Shown here: positions 18,057 through 27,259 of the stretch, piece by piece
Position numbering within the stretch: the first letter of the stretch is position 1
Layout of the letters: every line of letters begins with the position of its first letter
NCBI RefSeq assembly: GCF_030679875.1
Contig: NZ_JAUXSP010000015.1
Span: 248,001-312,000, forward strand
Reading direction: 5' to 3'
DNA from: Phenylobacterium sp.
Lineage (GTDB): Bacteria; Pseudomonadota; Alphaproteobacteria; Caulobacterales; Caulobacteraceae
DNA length: 64,000 bases
Notes under the pieces: model-generated
The model's input: the letters and a program-made list of their open reading frames with translations, nothing else
Databases searched by the model: none
What the model was told of the DNA's origin: nothing
Made by a program: the position numbers and the translations under genes

Positions 18057-18449
18057 TGGTTTCCTTCCCCCTCTTGGCGCCGATCCCCTTATGGAATGGG
18101 GATTTTGACCCGTGAGCAAAAATGATCATCCGGCGCCTTTCGCAAAAGCGCCAGAATTTTTTCAACGCAGAGACATATCCAGACTATTTGACCGGTATGC
18201 AAGTTTTTGCCGTCAAACCCTTATGGCTTAAGGGGGCGCGAGCATACCTCGCCTTCGAGAGTCGGGGAGAAGGCCTGGTTTCAGGTTACATTTGGCCGCA
18301 AAAATGCCGCCAACCTTCCCCAAGGGCAGCCCGCTCCCGCGGTGTAACGCTGACCACCCCGCACCCTTTTTGACAATACCGCAGTTTCTATAAAGGAGGC
18401 CCGGGGCGGCGCGTCAGCCCCCACGACGGCTTCCGTAGGGCGCGCGGAA
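18057..18449. other. Intergenic region without a gene
   Basis: 393 bp upstream of the interrupted receptor gene. It is less GC-rich than its surroundings between 18110 and 18230. It contains a hairpin, ATCCCC-ttatggaat-GGGGAT at 18084-18104, inside the presumed receptor 5' leader, and a weaker inverted repeat GGCGC...GCGCC near 18133-18153 followed by six T. I see no convincing ORF or RNA gene. Confidence 0.6.
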
Positions 18450-19064
18450 TCATTCCGCCGAATCACGCTCAGGGGGCTGGATGATCGGCCCGGCGCCCCA
18501 CTCCTCGGCCAGGAGTCCGTAGATGAGGGTGTCGCGCCACTCGCCTCTCAGTTGACGATCCTGCCGCAACAGACCCTCCCGTCGCATGCCAAGCTTCTCC
18601 ATCACTCGATAGGATCCGACGTTGCGAACGTCGCAGGCCGCGGTGATGCGATGCAGGCCGAGTTGTTCGAAGCCCATGGCCATCAGGGCCCTGGCCGCCT
18701 CACTGACCAGGCCCTTGCCCCAGAGGTCGCGACGCAGCACATAGCCGATCTCCATCGTGGAATGGCGCAGGTCACGCAGATGCAGGGCGATGGCGCCCAC
18801 CACCTGGGCCTCGCTCTTGAGCTCCAGAGCCAGCCCCAATTCGAGCCGGGGCCAGGTCGTTTTCTGTTCCAAAGCGCGGGCTATGAAGGCGGCCGTGTCC
18901 TCGGGACGGTTGGGCCCCCAGGGCATGTACTGCGTGACTTCGGGGTCGGACCCATAGGCATGCACCGCCTCAGTGTCCTCCAGCCGGAAATCCCGCAGGA
19001 TCAGGCGCTCGGTCTCCAGGCGCTCCGGGCGTTGCGTCGGCGGCATAGGGTCAGGGGGAATCAC
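18450..19064 (-). CDS. GNAT-family N-acetyltransferase (RimJ/RimL type)
   Basis: 204 aa. The N-terminal ETERLILRDFRLEDTEAV is typical of RimJ/RimL-like acetyltransferases. The acetyl-CoA site is in IGYVLRRDLWGKGLVSEAAR (about residues 108-127), followed by LGLHRITAACDVRNVGSYRVMEKLGM split across strands 5 and 6. Members acetylate N-terminal alpha-amines or small molecules; the substrate here is unknown. The start is ATG 19064 or, 18 nt in, ATG 19046. It sits alone between the receptor gene and tRNA-Val. Confidence 0.88.
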   Translation of the reverse strand: MIPPDPMPPTQRPERLETERLILRDFRLEDTEAVHAYGSDPEVTQYMPWGPNRPEDTAAFIARALEQKTTWPRLELGLALELKSEAQVVGAIALHLRDLRHSTMEIGYVLRRDLWGKGLVSEAARALMAMGFEQLGLHRITAACDVRNVGSYRVMEKLGMRREGLLRQDRQLRGEWRDTLIYGLLAEEWGAGPIIQPPERDSAE

Positions 19065-19313
19065 GTCTCATCTCCAGGGTCAAAGGCCGCAGGATCCGAG
19101 GACAGTCGACCCCGGCCTTGCGGCGGGGGTCGGGAAAGATCGAGCGCTAAGCGCGCAGGCGAACGTCCTTGCGACCCCGGAAGGGACGATAGGAGCAATT
19201 GGCGCTGTGCGAAGCGAGGATCATAGCCAGAAGCTAGCAGCCCGCCTGTCAAGAGGCCAGCCTCGCGGCGGGCGCCTGCGCAGTCTCTGGGACGGGCAAT
19301 CTTTGGGAAGGAA

Positions 19314-19388
19314 TGGTGGACGCGACAGGGATTGAACCTGTGACCCCCTCGATGTCAACGAGGTGCTCTCCCGCTGAGCTACGCGTCC
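19314..19388 (-). tRNA. tRNA-Val (anticodon GAC)
   Basis: The reverse strand folds as a complete cloverleaf: acceptor GGACGCG with CGCGTCC, D arm GCTC-AGCGGGA-GAGC, anticodon stem CCTCG/CGAGG around loop TTGACAT, and T arm CACAGG-TTCAATC-CCTGT. Discriminator A and an encoded CCA end the gene. Anticodon GAC reads GUC and GUU valine codons. It is a single gene with no neighbouring tRNA, and no integrase or duplicated 3' end suggests insertion here. Confidence 0.97.
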
Positions 19389-19480
19389 AGACCGGACCCC
19401 GTCAGGGGCGGGAAGGGCGGCGGTATAGCGGCGGGACGGGCCCGGCGCAAGCGCCCAGGCCTCCGCCGGCCGCCGGTTTT

Positions 19481-19837
19481 TCAGGCGGCCATCATCCGTT
19501 CAACCTCGGCGACGATCTCGCGCAGGTGGATCGGCTTGGACAGCACCTTGGCGCCAGCCGGCGCGGAGTCGCCCGCCGCCAGAGCCACGGCGGCGAAGCC
19601 GGTGATGAACATGATCCGCAGGGACGGATTGCGGGCGGCCGCCAGGCGGGCCACCTCGATCCCGTCCATGCCGGGCATGACGATGTCGGTGAGCAGCAGG
19701 TCCCAATCCTGGTCCAGGACCGAGGCCGCCTCCTCTCCGTCGGCGCAGGCGCGCACTTCGAAGCCGGCGCGCTCCAGGGCGCGGGCCAGGAAGCCGCGCA
19801 GGGAGTCGTCGTCCTCGGCGAGAAGGATACGGGGCAT
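19481..19837 (-). CDS. cpdR: CpdR-like single-domain response regulator
   Basis: 118 aa from ATG 19837 (MPRILLAEDDDSLRGFLARA), equal in length to Caulobacter CpdR; a longer start at 19864 is possible. It is a receiver domain only, with the acidic pocket EDD, the phospho-Asp in LLLTDIVMPGMDG, IMFITGFAAVAL and the Lys in KVLSKPIHLREIV. Known role: unphosphorylated CpdR binds ClpXP and primes it for degradation of cell-cycle substrates such as CtrA pathway components; the CckA-ChpT relay phosphorylates it. It is divergent from the N-formylglutamate amidohydrolase gene, the same neighbour I recall in Caulobacter. Confidence 0.9.
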   Translation of the reverse strand: MPRILLAEDDDSLRGFLARALERAGFEVRACADGEEAASVLDQDWDLLLTDIVMPGMDGIEVARLAAARNPSLRIMFITGFAAVALAAGDSAPAGAKVLSKPIHLREIVAEVERMMAA

Positions 19838-19910
19838 GGGCGCTTCCAGGGCGTCGTCTTTCATAGACGCGACCATAGGGGCTGCTTTGTAAATCCCCGA
19901 TGAACCGCAC

Positions 19911-19940
19911 GGTCCGTTTGACCAAGGGTCCGTTTGACCC
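19911..19940 (+). repeat. Two 13-bp direct repeats between cpdR and the divergent gene
   Basis: GGTCCGTTTGACC occurs at 19911-19923 and again at 19928-19940, a 17-bp period; a third partial GGGTCCG follows. The position in the divergent promoter region is suitable for a regulator site, but a simple local duplication is equally possible. Confidence 0.5.
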
Positions 19941-19960
19941 CGGGTCCGGCGCATCGTCAT

Positions 19961-20872
19961 ATGCGCGCCATGTCCGCGGTCGAGCCCCTTGACGTCGCCG
20001 AGCCTGCCACCCTTGCGCCGGCTGGGTTCCTGGTGCGCCGGGCCGCGAGCCTGGGCGCGCCGCCGCCGACCCCGGTGATCTTCGCCTCGCCCCACTCCGG
20101 CCGGCTCTATCCGGACGACATGATGTCGGCGACCACCCTGGACGCCCAGGCGATCCGCCGTTCGGAGGACGCCTTTGTCGATCAGCTGGTCGAGGATGCG
20201 CCTCAGGCCGGGGCGGCCCTGATCATCGCCAACTATGCGCGCGCCTATATAGATGTGAACCGGGACGCCTTTGAGCTCGACCCGGGGATGTTCGTCGATG
20301 AGTTGCCGGACTTCGCCCGCAGCCGCACCGCCCGGGTGGCGGCGGGCCTGGGGGCCATCGCCAAGGTGGTCTCCGAGGGCCAGGAGATCTACGCCCGCAA
20401 GCTGACCTTCGCCGAAGCCCAGGGCCGGATCGACGGGGCGCACCGGCCCTATCACGCCGCCTTGTCCCAGCTGATCGCCGAGGCCCAGGCCGCTCACGGG
20501 ATCGCCATCCTTGTGGACTGGCACTCCATGCCCTCCGCCGCCGCCAGGGCGGCCGGGGCCGGCGGTTGCGACATGGTGCTGGGGGACCGGTTCGGCGCAG
20601 CCTGCGCCAACAGCCTGACGCGGCTGGCCGAGGTGGAGCTGGAGGCCCGCGGATACCGGGTGGTGCGAAACACCCCCTATGCCGGCGGCTACACCACCGA
20701 ACACTACGGCCGTCCCGCCCGCCGGGTCCACGCCCTGCAGATCGAGCTGAACCGGGCGCTCTATCTCGACGAGGAGACCCTGTCGCCGACAGCCGACTTC
20801 GCCCGACTGAAGGCCGACATCGCCACCCTGACCGCAGCCCTGACCGCGCAGGACTGGTCTAGGCGGCTCTGA
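19961..20872 (+). CDS. N-formylglutamate amidohydrolase family protein
   Basis: 303 aa from ATG 19961, or 300 aa from ATG 19970; neither has a clear ribosome site. The family signature is VIFASPHSGRLYP near residue 45, with the zinc-binding His, then RSEDAFVDQL, ANYARAYIDVNRD and VDWHSMPSAA with a second His. ARRVHALQIELNRALYLDE closes the domain. Members hydrolyse N-formyl-L-glutamate from histidine breakdown, though many homologs outside hut operons have unknown substrates; no hut genes are seen here. It shares the promoter region with cpdR. Confidence 0.9.
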   Translation: MRAMSAVEPLDVAEPATLAPAGFLVRRAASLGAPPPTPVIFASPHSGRLYPDDMMSATTLDAQAIRRSEDAFVDQLVEDAPQAGAALIIANYARAYIDVNRDAFELDPGMFVDELPDFARSRTARVAAGLGAIAKVVSEGQEIYARKLTFAEAQGRIDGAHRPYHAALSQLIAEAQAAHGIAILVDWHSMPSAAARAAGAGGCDMVLGDRFGAACANSLTRLAEVELEARGYRVVRNTPYAGGYTTEHYGRPARRVHALQIELNRALYLDEETLSPTADFARLKADIATLTAALTAQDWSRRL

Positions 20873-20891
20873 ACAGGCCCCTCCTGTGGCC

Positions 20892-20921
20892 AAAAAAAAG
20901 GCCGCGCTCGAAAGCGCGGCC
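20892..20921 (-). terminator. Strong intrinsic terminator of sRNA candidate 1
   Basis: GGCCGCGCT and AGCGCGGCC form a perfect 9-bp stem with a 4-nt loop, followed in the leftward direction by eight T. There is no T-run on the rightward side, so it serves the leftward transcript, not the gene ending at 20872. Confidence 0.88.
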
Positions 20922-20976
20922 AGTTCATTAGGGAGGAAACGCCCAGGAAGGGCAGAGACGTCCGGAGACGCCTCAC
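20892..20976 (-). ncRNA. Candidate MmgR/suhB-like small RNA, copy 1
   Basis: A leftward promoter (-35 TTGTTC at 21006-21011, 17-nt spacer, -10 TAGATT at 20983-20988) would start an RNA of about 85 nt near 20976. The RNA has a small hairpin GCCC-TTCCT-GGGC, the unpaired GTTTCCTCCCTA and a perfect 9-bp terminator stem with eight U. The 16-mer GGGCGTTTCCTCCCTA (20929-20944, read leftward) is identical at the second locus, 58255-58270. C-rich anti-Shine-Dalgarno stretches like this occur in alphaproteobacterial sRNAs that repress translation. No ORF fits. The family name is from memory of the UUUCCUCCCU motif. Confidence 0.65.
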
Positions 20977-20982
20977 GGTCAA

Positions 20983-21011
20983 AATCTACGGTGCGGCGCA
21001 CAAAAGAACAA
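20983..21011 (-). promoter_or_regulatory. Candidate promoter of sRNA candidate 1
   Basis: Read leftward: TTGTTC, exactly 17 nt, TAGATT. It is a housekeeping-sigma-like element placed to give a transcript of about 85 nt ending at the strong terminator. Judged by eye only. Confidence 0.45.
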
Positions 21012-21215
21012 GGGATAAAATGTCGCAAGTGCGAACGGATGGTCTGGAAGGCGGCTTTCTATAGGCTTTACAACGCGATGATGCCCCGCGATCACGCAAG
21101 ATTTCGTGCTGCAGCGCACAAGTCGCCTACCCCTTCATGGGGGACTGTCACCAGTTCGCGCTAGCCGTGGGGCGTCTTGTCCCCTAAAAGCCGCCGCTTC
21201 CGGAAAAGGTTTCCC

Positions 21216-23048
<1,833 letters not shown>

Positions 23049-23097
23049 GGCCAGACCGGGTCCAGACAGGGCAGGAAGAGGCGGCTAGGATCGTCCC

Positions 23098-24282
23098 ATG
23101 CCCGACGCCACCTTCGCCGCCCTGCCGACCACCATCTTCGAGGAGATGAGCGGATTGGCGCGGGCGCATGGGGCGATAAATCTCGGCCAGGGCTTTCCGG
23201 ACAACCCAGGGCCTGAGGCCCTGCGCCGCAAGGCCGCCGAGGCGGTGATGGACGGCTACAACCAGTATCCGCCCATGGCCGGCCTTCCCGAGCTACGGGC
23301 CGCCGTCGCCGCCCATTACCACCGCACCCAGGGGCTGGACTTCGACCCCGCCGCCGAGGTGGTGATCACGTCCGGCGCCACCGAGGCCCTGGCGGCCGCC
23401 TTCCTGGCCCTGATCGAGCCTGGTGACGAGGTGATCGTCTTCCAGCCCTTCTATGACGCCTATCTGCCGCTGATCCGCCGCGCTGGCGGCGCGCCCAGGC
23501 TGGTCTCGCTTTCCCCGCCCGACTGGCGGTTCACGAAGTCCATGCTGGAAGCGGCGATCACGCCCAGGACCCGCTTTGTGGTGCTGAACAATCCGGTCAA
23601 TCCCACCGGCGTCGTGGTCCCGGACGCCGACCTCGCCCTGCTGGCCGAGATCTGCGTGGCCCACGACCTGATCGCCATCTGCGACGAGGTTTGGGAACAG
23701 GTCGTGTTCAGCCCCGCCGTCCACCGCCCCCTGATGGGCTTCCCGGGCATGGCTGAGCGCTGCGTGAAGATCGGCTCGGCCGGCAAGATGTTCGGCCTCA
23801 CCGGCTGGAAGGTGGGCTTTGCCTGCGCCGCAGCGCCCCTGGCCCGGCACCTGGCCAAGGCCCACCAGTTCCTGACCTTCACGACGCCCCCCAACCTGCA
23901 GGTCGCCGTCGCCTTTGGCCTGGAGTCGATGGACGATTGGTGGAAGCAGATGCCAGCCCGCCTCGCCGCCAGCCAGCAGCGCCTGGCCAGCGCCCTGACC
24001 CGGGAGGGATTTGCGGTCCTGCCCTCCCAGGGGACCTACTTCCTCAATGTTGATCTGGCCGCCTCGGGCGTCGAAATGGGCGATCGCGACTTCGCCCGCC
24101 TGGCGGTGACCCAGGCCGGTGTCGCCACCATCCCGGTGTCGGCCCTCTACGAGGCTGATCCGGTGACCACCATCCTGCGCCTGTGCTTCGCCAAGGCCGA
24201 CGCCACCCTGGAAGAGGGCGCGCTCAGCCTGGCCAGAGCCCGGGATCTTTCGGCTCAGGATCTGGCAGGCCGCGCCATATAG
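23098..24282 (+). CDS. PLP-dependent aminotransferase, class I/II (YbdL/kynurenine aminotransferase-like)
   Basis: 394 aa fold-type I aminotransferase. INLGQGFPDNPGPEALR near residue 26 and YNQYPPMAGLPELR near 60 match the YbdL/kynurenine aminotransferase-like branch. NNPVNPTGVV (about 163) holds the conserved Asn, CDEVWEQVVF the Asp that contacts PLP, and SAGKMFGLTGWKVG (about 224) the Schiff-base Lys. The conserved C-terminal Arg is in ILRLCFAK. Likely substrates are methionine, glutamine or aromatic amino acids with a keto acid acceptor. Its 3' end overlaps the convergent acetyltransferase gene by 28 nt. Confidence 0.92.
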   Translation: MPDATFAALPTTIFEEMSGLARAHGAINLGQGFPDNPGPEALRRKAAEAVMDGYNQYPPMAGLPELRAAVAAHYHRTQGLDFDPAAEVVITSGATEALAAAFLALIEPGDEVIVFQPFYDAYLPLIRRAGGAPRLVSLSPPDWRFTKSMLEAAITPRTRFVVLNNPVNPTGVVVPDADLALLAEICVAHDLIAICDEVWEQVVFSPAVHRPLMGFPGMAERCVKIGSAGKMFGLTGWKVGFACAAAPLARHLAKAHQFLTFTTPPNLQVAVAFGLESMDDWWKQMPARLAASQQRLASALTREGFAVLPSQGTYFLNVDLAASGVEMGDRDFARLAVTQAGVATIPVSALYEADPVTTILRLCFAKADATLEEGALSLARARDLSAQDLAGRAI

Positions 24283-24707
24283 ACGTCGAGATCGTCGTGA
24301 CCGGTGACCACGAAGCCCCGCCGGTCGTAAAGGCGCTGGGCGTCGCTCTGGCGCAGCACCGTCAGGATCACCCGCGCGCCAGCAGCGTCCGCCTCGGCCA
24401 GAAGACTGTCCAGGATGGCCGTGCCCAGGCCCCGGCCCTGCCAGCGGGGGGCGAGGTAGAAGTGCTCCAGTTTCAGGACGCCGGCCTCGACCTCATGGAA
24501 GGCGACGCAGCCGGCCATCTCCCCGCCCACATGGAGCAGCCGGGTGGTTTCGGGGCGGTAGGTGTCGGCGAACCAGGCCCGCGCCCGCTCGGGATTGAAG
24601 CGGCCGATGCGGTTGAAGCTCTCGGCCATCACAGCCAGACGCAGCTCGGTCAGGGCCGGAAGGTCCTCGGCCTTCGCTGGCGAAAATGCGAAGGCCGGAA
24701 CGCTCAT
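24255..24707 (-). CDS. GNAT-family N-acetyltransferase
   Basis: 150 aa with EDLPALTELRLAVM at the N-terminus, KLEHFYLAPRWQGRGLGTAI (acetyl-CoA loop RWQGRGLG near residue 88) and LTVLRQSDAQRLYDRRGFVV. The substrate is unknown. It begins 2 nt after the stop codon of the upstream SDR gene, so the two form a tight operon. The 3' end runs into the last codons of the aminotransferase on the other strand. Confidence 0.88.
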   Translation of the reverse strand: MSVPAFAFSPAKAEDLPALTELRLAVMAESFNRIGRFNPERARAWFADTYRPETTRLLHVGGEMAGCVAFHEVEAGVLKLEHFYLAPRWQGRGLGTAILDSLLAEADAAGARVILTVLRQSDAQRLYDRRGFVVTGHDDLDVYMARPARS

Positions 24708-24709
24708 GC

Positions 24710-25471
24710 TCAGCAGGTGGCGCCGCCGTCGACCACGATGGCCTGGCCGGTCATCCAGCCGCCGGCCTTGGAGGCCAGGAAGACCGCCGCGCCGGCGATG
24801 TCGTCGGGCTCGCCGAGGCGACGCAGGGGATTGTTGGCGCTGGAGCGCTTCTCGGCTTCGGGGGTGTCCCAGAGGGCCTTGGCGAAGTCGGTCTTGACCA
24901 GGCCCGGCGCGATGCAGTTGACGCGGATATTGTCCGGGCCGAACTCGACGGCCAGGTTGCGGGCCAGCTGGAAGTCAGCGGCCTTGGAGATGTTGTAGGC
25001 GCCGATGCCGGTGGAGCCGCGCAGGCCGCCGATGGACGAGATGATGATCACCGCCCCGTCGCGGCGCTCGCGCATCTGCGGCGCGGCCATCTGGATCAGC
25101 CAGTTGTTGGCGATGATGTTGTTGTCGAGGATCTTGCGGAAGGCGTCGTCCCCAATCCCGGCCATCGGACCAAAATAGGGGTTTGTGGCGGCGTTGCAGA
25201 CGACGATGTCGATCTTGCCGAAGGCCTTGTTGGTCTCATCCACCAGCCGCTGAAGATCTTCCTTCGAGGAGATCGAAGCCGGCACGGCGATGGCGGCGCC
25301 CGGGTGCTTTTCGTTGATGGCCGCAGCCACCTCGTCACAGGGTCCGGCCTTGCGCGAGGAGATCACCACCTTGGCGCCATGATCGGCCATGCGCTCGGCG
25401 ATGGCCTTGCCGATGCCCCGCGACGATCCGGTGATCACCGCCACCTTGCCGGTGAGATCGAACAGTTCCAT
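24710..25471 (-). CDS. SDR-family oxidoreductase
   Basis: 253 aa classical SDR: TGSSRGIGKAIAERM near residue 15, DIVVCNAAT near 90, IIISSIGG with the catalytic Ser near 140, YNISK near 155 and the C-terminal GQAIVVDGG. It resembles DHRS4/FabG-like dehydrogenases acting on carbonyls or 3-ketoacyl substrates; substrate not determined. The leader contains TTGTTTGAATG at 25497-25507, identical to half of the palindrome between the acyl-CoA dehydrogenases at 62 kb, hinting at shared control. Confidence 0.92.
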   Translation of the reverse strand: MELFDLTGKVAVITGSSRGIGKAIAERMADHGAKVVISSRKAGPCDEVAAAINEKHPGAAIAVPASISSKEDLQRLVDETNKAFGKIDIVVCNAATNPYFGPMAGIGDDAFRKILDNNIIANNWLIQMAAPQMRERRDGAVIIISSIGGLRGSTGIGAYNISKAADFQLARNLAVEFGPDNIRVNCIAPGLVKTDFAKALWDTPEAEKRSSANNPLRRLGEPDDIAGAAVFLASKAGGWMTGQAIVVDGGATC

Positions 25472-25558
25472 GGCGCGTCTTCCCCAAATGAAATGCTTGT
25501 TTGAATGGCCGCCATTTGCGGCGCCCCCCGACGCTGGGTCAAGCCGGCTGCGGCGGCT

Positions 25559-26311
25559 TCAGGCGCAGAGCGGGCGTCCGCCCATGTCCAGGTGGAAGTG
25601 GTCCAGGTGGGCGTCGTTATAGTCCGGCGAGAGGGTGGTCAGGAACACCTTGCAGGCCCCGTCCCGGACCTGTCGCAGGAAGACGCCCTTGGGGCCGGGG
25701 TCATCCCAATGGTCCTTGAGCCGCACCACCTGGCCATCCGCCAGCCGGAAGCCGGAAACGTCCAGGGCGTTGGCGCTGGCGTGCTCGCTGGGCGGCCCCG
25801 CCTGCTGTCCATAGATCCGCCGGCAGGAGAAGGAGCCGAAGTGCTCTACCGCCACCACAGCCTGGCCGAGGGTCTCGAAGGCGGCGGTCTGCACCACCTG
25901 ACGCTCCCAGATCGCCACGGCCAGGGCCTGCTTGCAGGTCATCACCGCATCGGCCGGCACAAGGGGCGCCATGCCGCCGGTGAACTGGATGGCGTCCTTC
26001 ACCGAACAGAAGCCGTCCTCGGTCTCAGGCGCGATCTGATAGGTCAGTCCGCCCTTGGCCAGGACCGCCCGGCAGGCCGCGGCGTCCTGGCCGGTGCGGG
26101 CGGCCTTGGCCTTGGTGGCGGCCCCCACCGGATCAATGACGCTGAGCGGCTTCCAGGGCAGATGCTCGTCTGGGATGGCGCGCTCGGCCACAAGGACCAG
26201 AATCGCCACCAGCACCCACAGGATCGACAGGCCCACCAGCCGGGCCACCAGGGTCTGGCGTCGCGCATGGTGTTCGACCTGTGGATGACGGGGTGCGCGA
26301 TAGCCGGCCAT
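25559..26311 (-). CDS. Extensin-like protein, copy A
   Basis: 250 aa. It has a short basic N-terminus, one TM helix (LVGLSILWVLVAILVLVAE, about residues 25-43) and an external Extensin_2 domain. Conserved features are CRAVLAKGGL, paired Cys, PPSEHASANALDV near 177 and LDHFHLDMGG near the C-terminus. The SxHxxxxAxD plus HxH arrangement resembles the zinc ligands of D-Ala-D-Ala/M15 peptidases, so a wall peptidase activity is plausible but unproven. A paralog follows upstream at 26403-27152. Confidence 0.88.
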   Translation of the reverse strand: MAGYRAPRHPQVEHHARRQTLVARLVGLSILWVLVAILVLVAERAIPDEHLPWKPLSVIDPVGAATKAKAARTGQDAAACRAVLAKGGLTYQIAPETEDGFCSVKDAIQFTGGMAPLVPADAVMTCKQALAVAIWERQVVQTAAFETLGQAVVAVEHFGSFSCRRIYGQQAGPPSEHASANALDVSGFRLADGQVVRLKDHWDDPGPKGVFLRQVRDGACKVFLTTLSPDYNDAHLDHFHLDMGGRPLCA

Positions 26312-26402
26312 GAACCTTTGGGAGGACGCCCTGAACTGGAGGCGACCTTAGCCGCCGCGCCAGGCTGAGGCCACACATGGCGAGGGCCGCCTCAAGGCTT
26401 GG

Positions 26403-27152
26403 CTATCGACAGATGCCGAAACGCCCATAGTCCAGATGCAGATGATCGGCGTGGGCGGCATTGTAGTCTGGGCTGAGGACCGAGCGGAAATAGTCGCAGG
26501 CGCCGGTGCGGATGGCCCGCATCAGGGTTCCACCGTCATCGGCGTCATTGAAGTCGCCCAGTACGGAGAGCCGTCGCCCGTCCTCCAGCACGATGGCGGC
26601 CACGTCCAGGGCGTTGGCGCTGGCATGCTCGCTGACCCGGCCCTCGCTGCGGCCATAGACATTACGGCAGGCGAAGACCCCGTAGTGCTCCACCCGGGCG
26701 ACGTCGGTCTCCATCACGGCCTGTGTCGCCGGCCCCAGGACGTGGCGGTCCCAGAAGGCGTAGGAAAGGGCGAGCGGACAGGTCATGACCGGCGCGGCCG
26801 GCGCCAGGGGCGTCACCCCATCGCGGAGGCGCACCGTATTGGTCAGCGGACAGGTTCCGGCGACCCGGTCCGGCTCCTCGGTGAACGCGATCCCGCCGGC
26901 GGCCAGGACCTCACGACAAAGCGCCGGGTCAGAGGCCGCGCGCTGGAACTTCACCACCGTCGCAAGGCCAGGAGGGTCGCTCAGGGCCAGCGGCTTCCAG
27001 GGCAGGTCCTGCGGCGGGGCAAAGGCGTCGATGGCCCAGACGAGCCCAATGGCCAGAAGGCTCATGTCGAGCAGAAAGGCCCAGAGGCCGCCAAAGGCCA
27101 GGGCCTCGGCCGAGGCCGGCTTGAGCGGAGGGAGCCAGGGAGGACGCGTCAC
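26403..27152 (-). CDS. Extensin-like protein, copy B
   Basis: 249 aa with one N-terminal TM helix (about residues 18-43) and the same extracytoplasmic domain as copy A: CREVLAAGGIAF, FACRNVYGR, RVSEHASANALDV and HADHLHLDYG. Copies A and B share the PWKPLxxxDP start of the domain and the zinc-ligand-like motifs, so they are a tandem duplication that has diverged strongly elsewhere. 91 nt separate them. It is divergent from the M20 peptidase gene, leaving 107 nt. Confidence 0.88.
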   Translation of the reverse strand: MTRPPWLPPLKPASAEALAFGGLWAFLLDMSLLAIGLVWAIDAFAPPQDLPWKPLALSDPPGLATVVKFQRAASDPALCREVLAAGGIAFTEEPDRVAGTCPLTNTVRLRDGVTPLAPAAPVMTCPLALSYAFWDRHVLGPATQAVMETDVARVEHYGVFACRNVYGRSEGRVSEHASANALDVAAIVLEDGRRLSVLGDFNDADDGGTLMRAIRTGACDYFRSVLSPDYNAAHADHLHLDYGRFGICR

Positions 27153-27259
27153 GGTCTGACCAACGGCCGGGAATGGCGCAGGTTCACCAGGGCGGCGGGA
27201 AAACGGCTCCCAATTCGCCCGTGGCCCACTATGGTCGCGCTATCTTGAGGGGGACGGCC

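Noticed and set aside
18370-18388. TTGACA and TATAAA before AAGGAGG, looking like a promoter with a ribosome site
   Set aside because: The spacer is only 13 nt, and no rightward ORF follows; the sequence is the 3' flank of a leftward gene.
19061-19252. 63-codon leftward frame downstream of tRNA-Val
   Set aside because: Overlaps the start of the acetyltransferase gene, has Pro/Arg-rich translation typical of shadow frames and no ribosome site.
19314-19388. tRNA-Val as an integration site for a mobile element
   Set aside because: No integrase, no duplicated 3' tRNA segment and no composition change were seen on either side.
20886-21164. Rightward 92-codon frame starting GTG with a CRKC segment
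   Set aside because: It runs through the terminator hairpin of the leftward sRNA candidate, has a poor start context and no recognisable domain.
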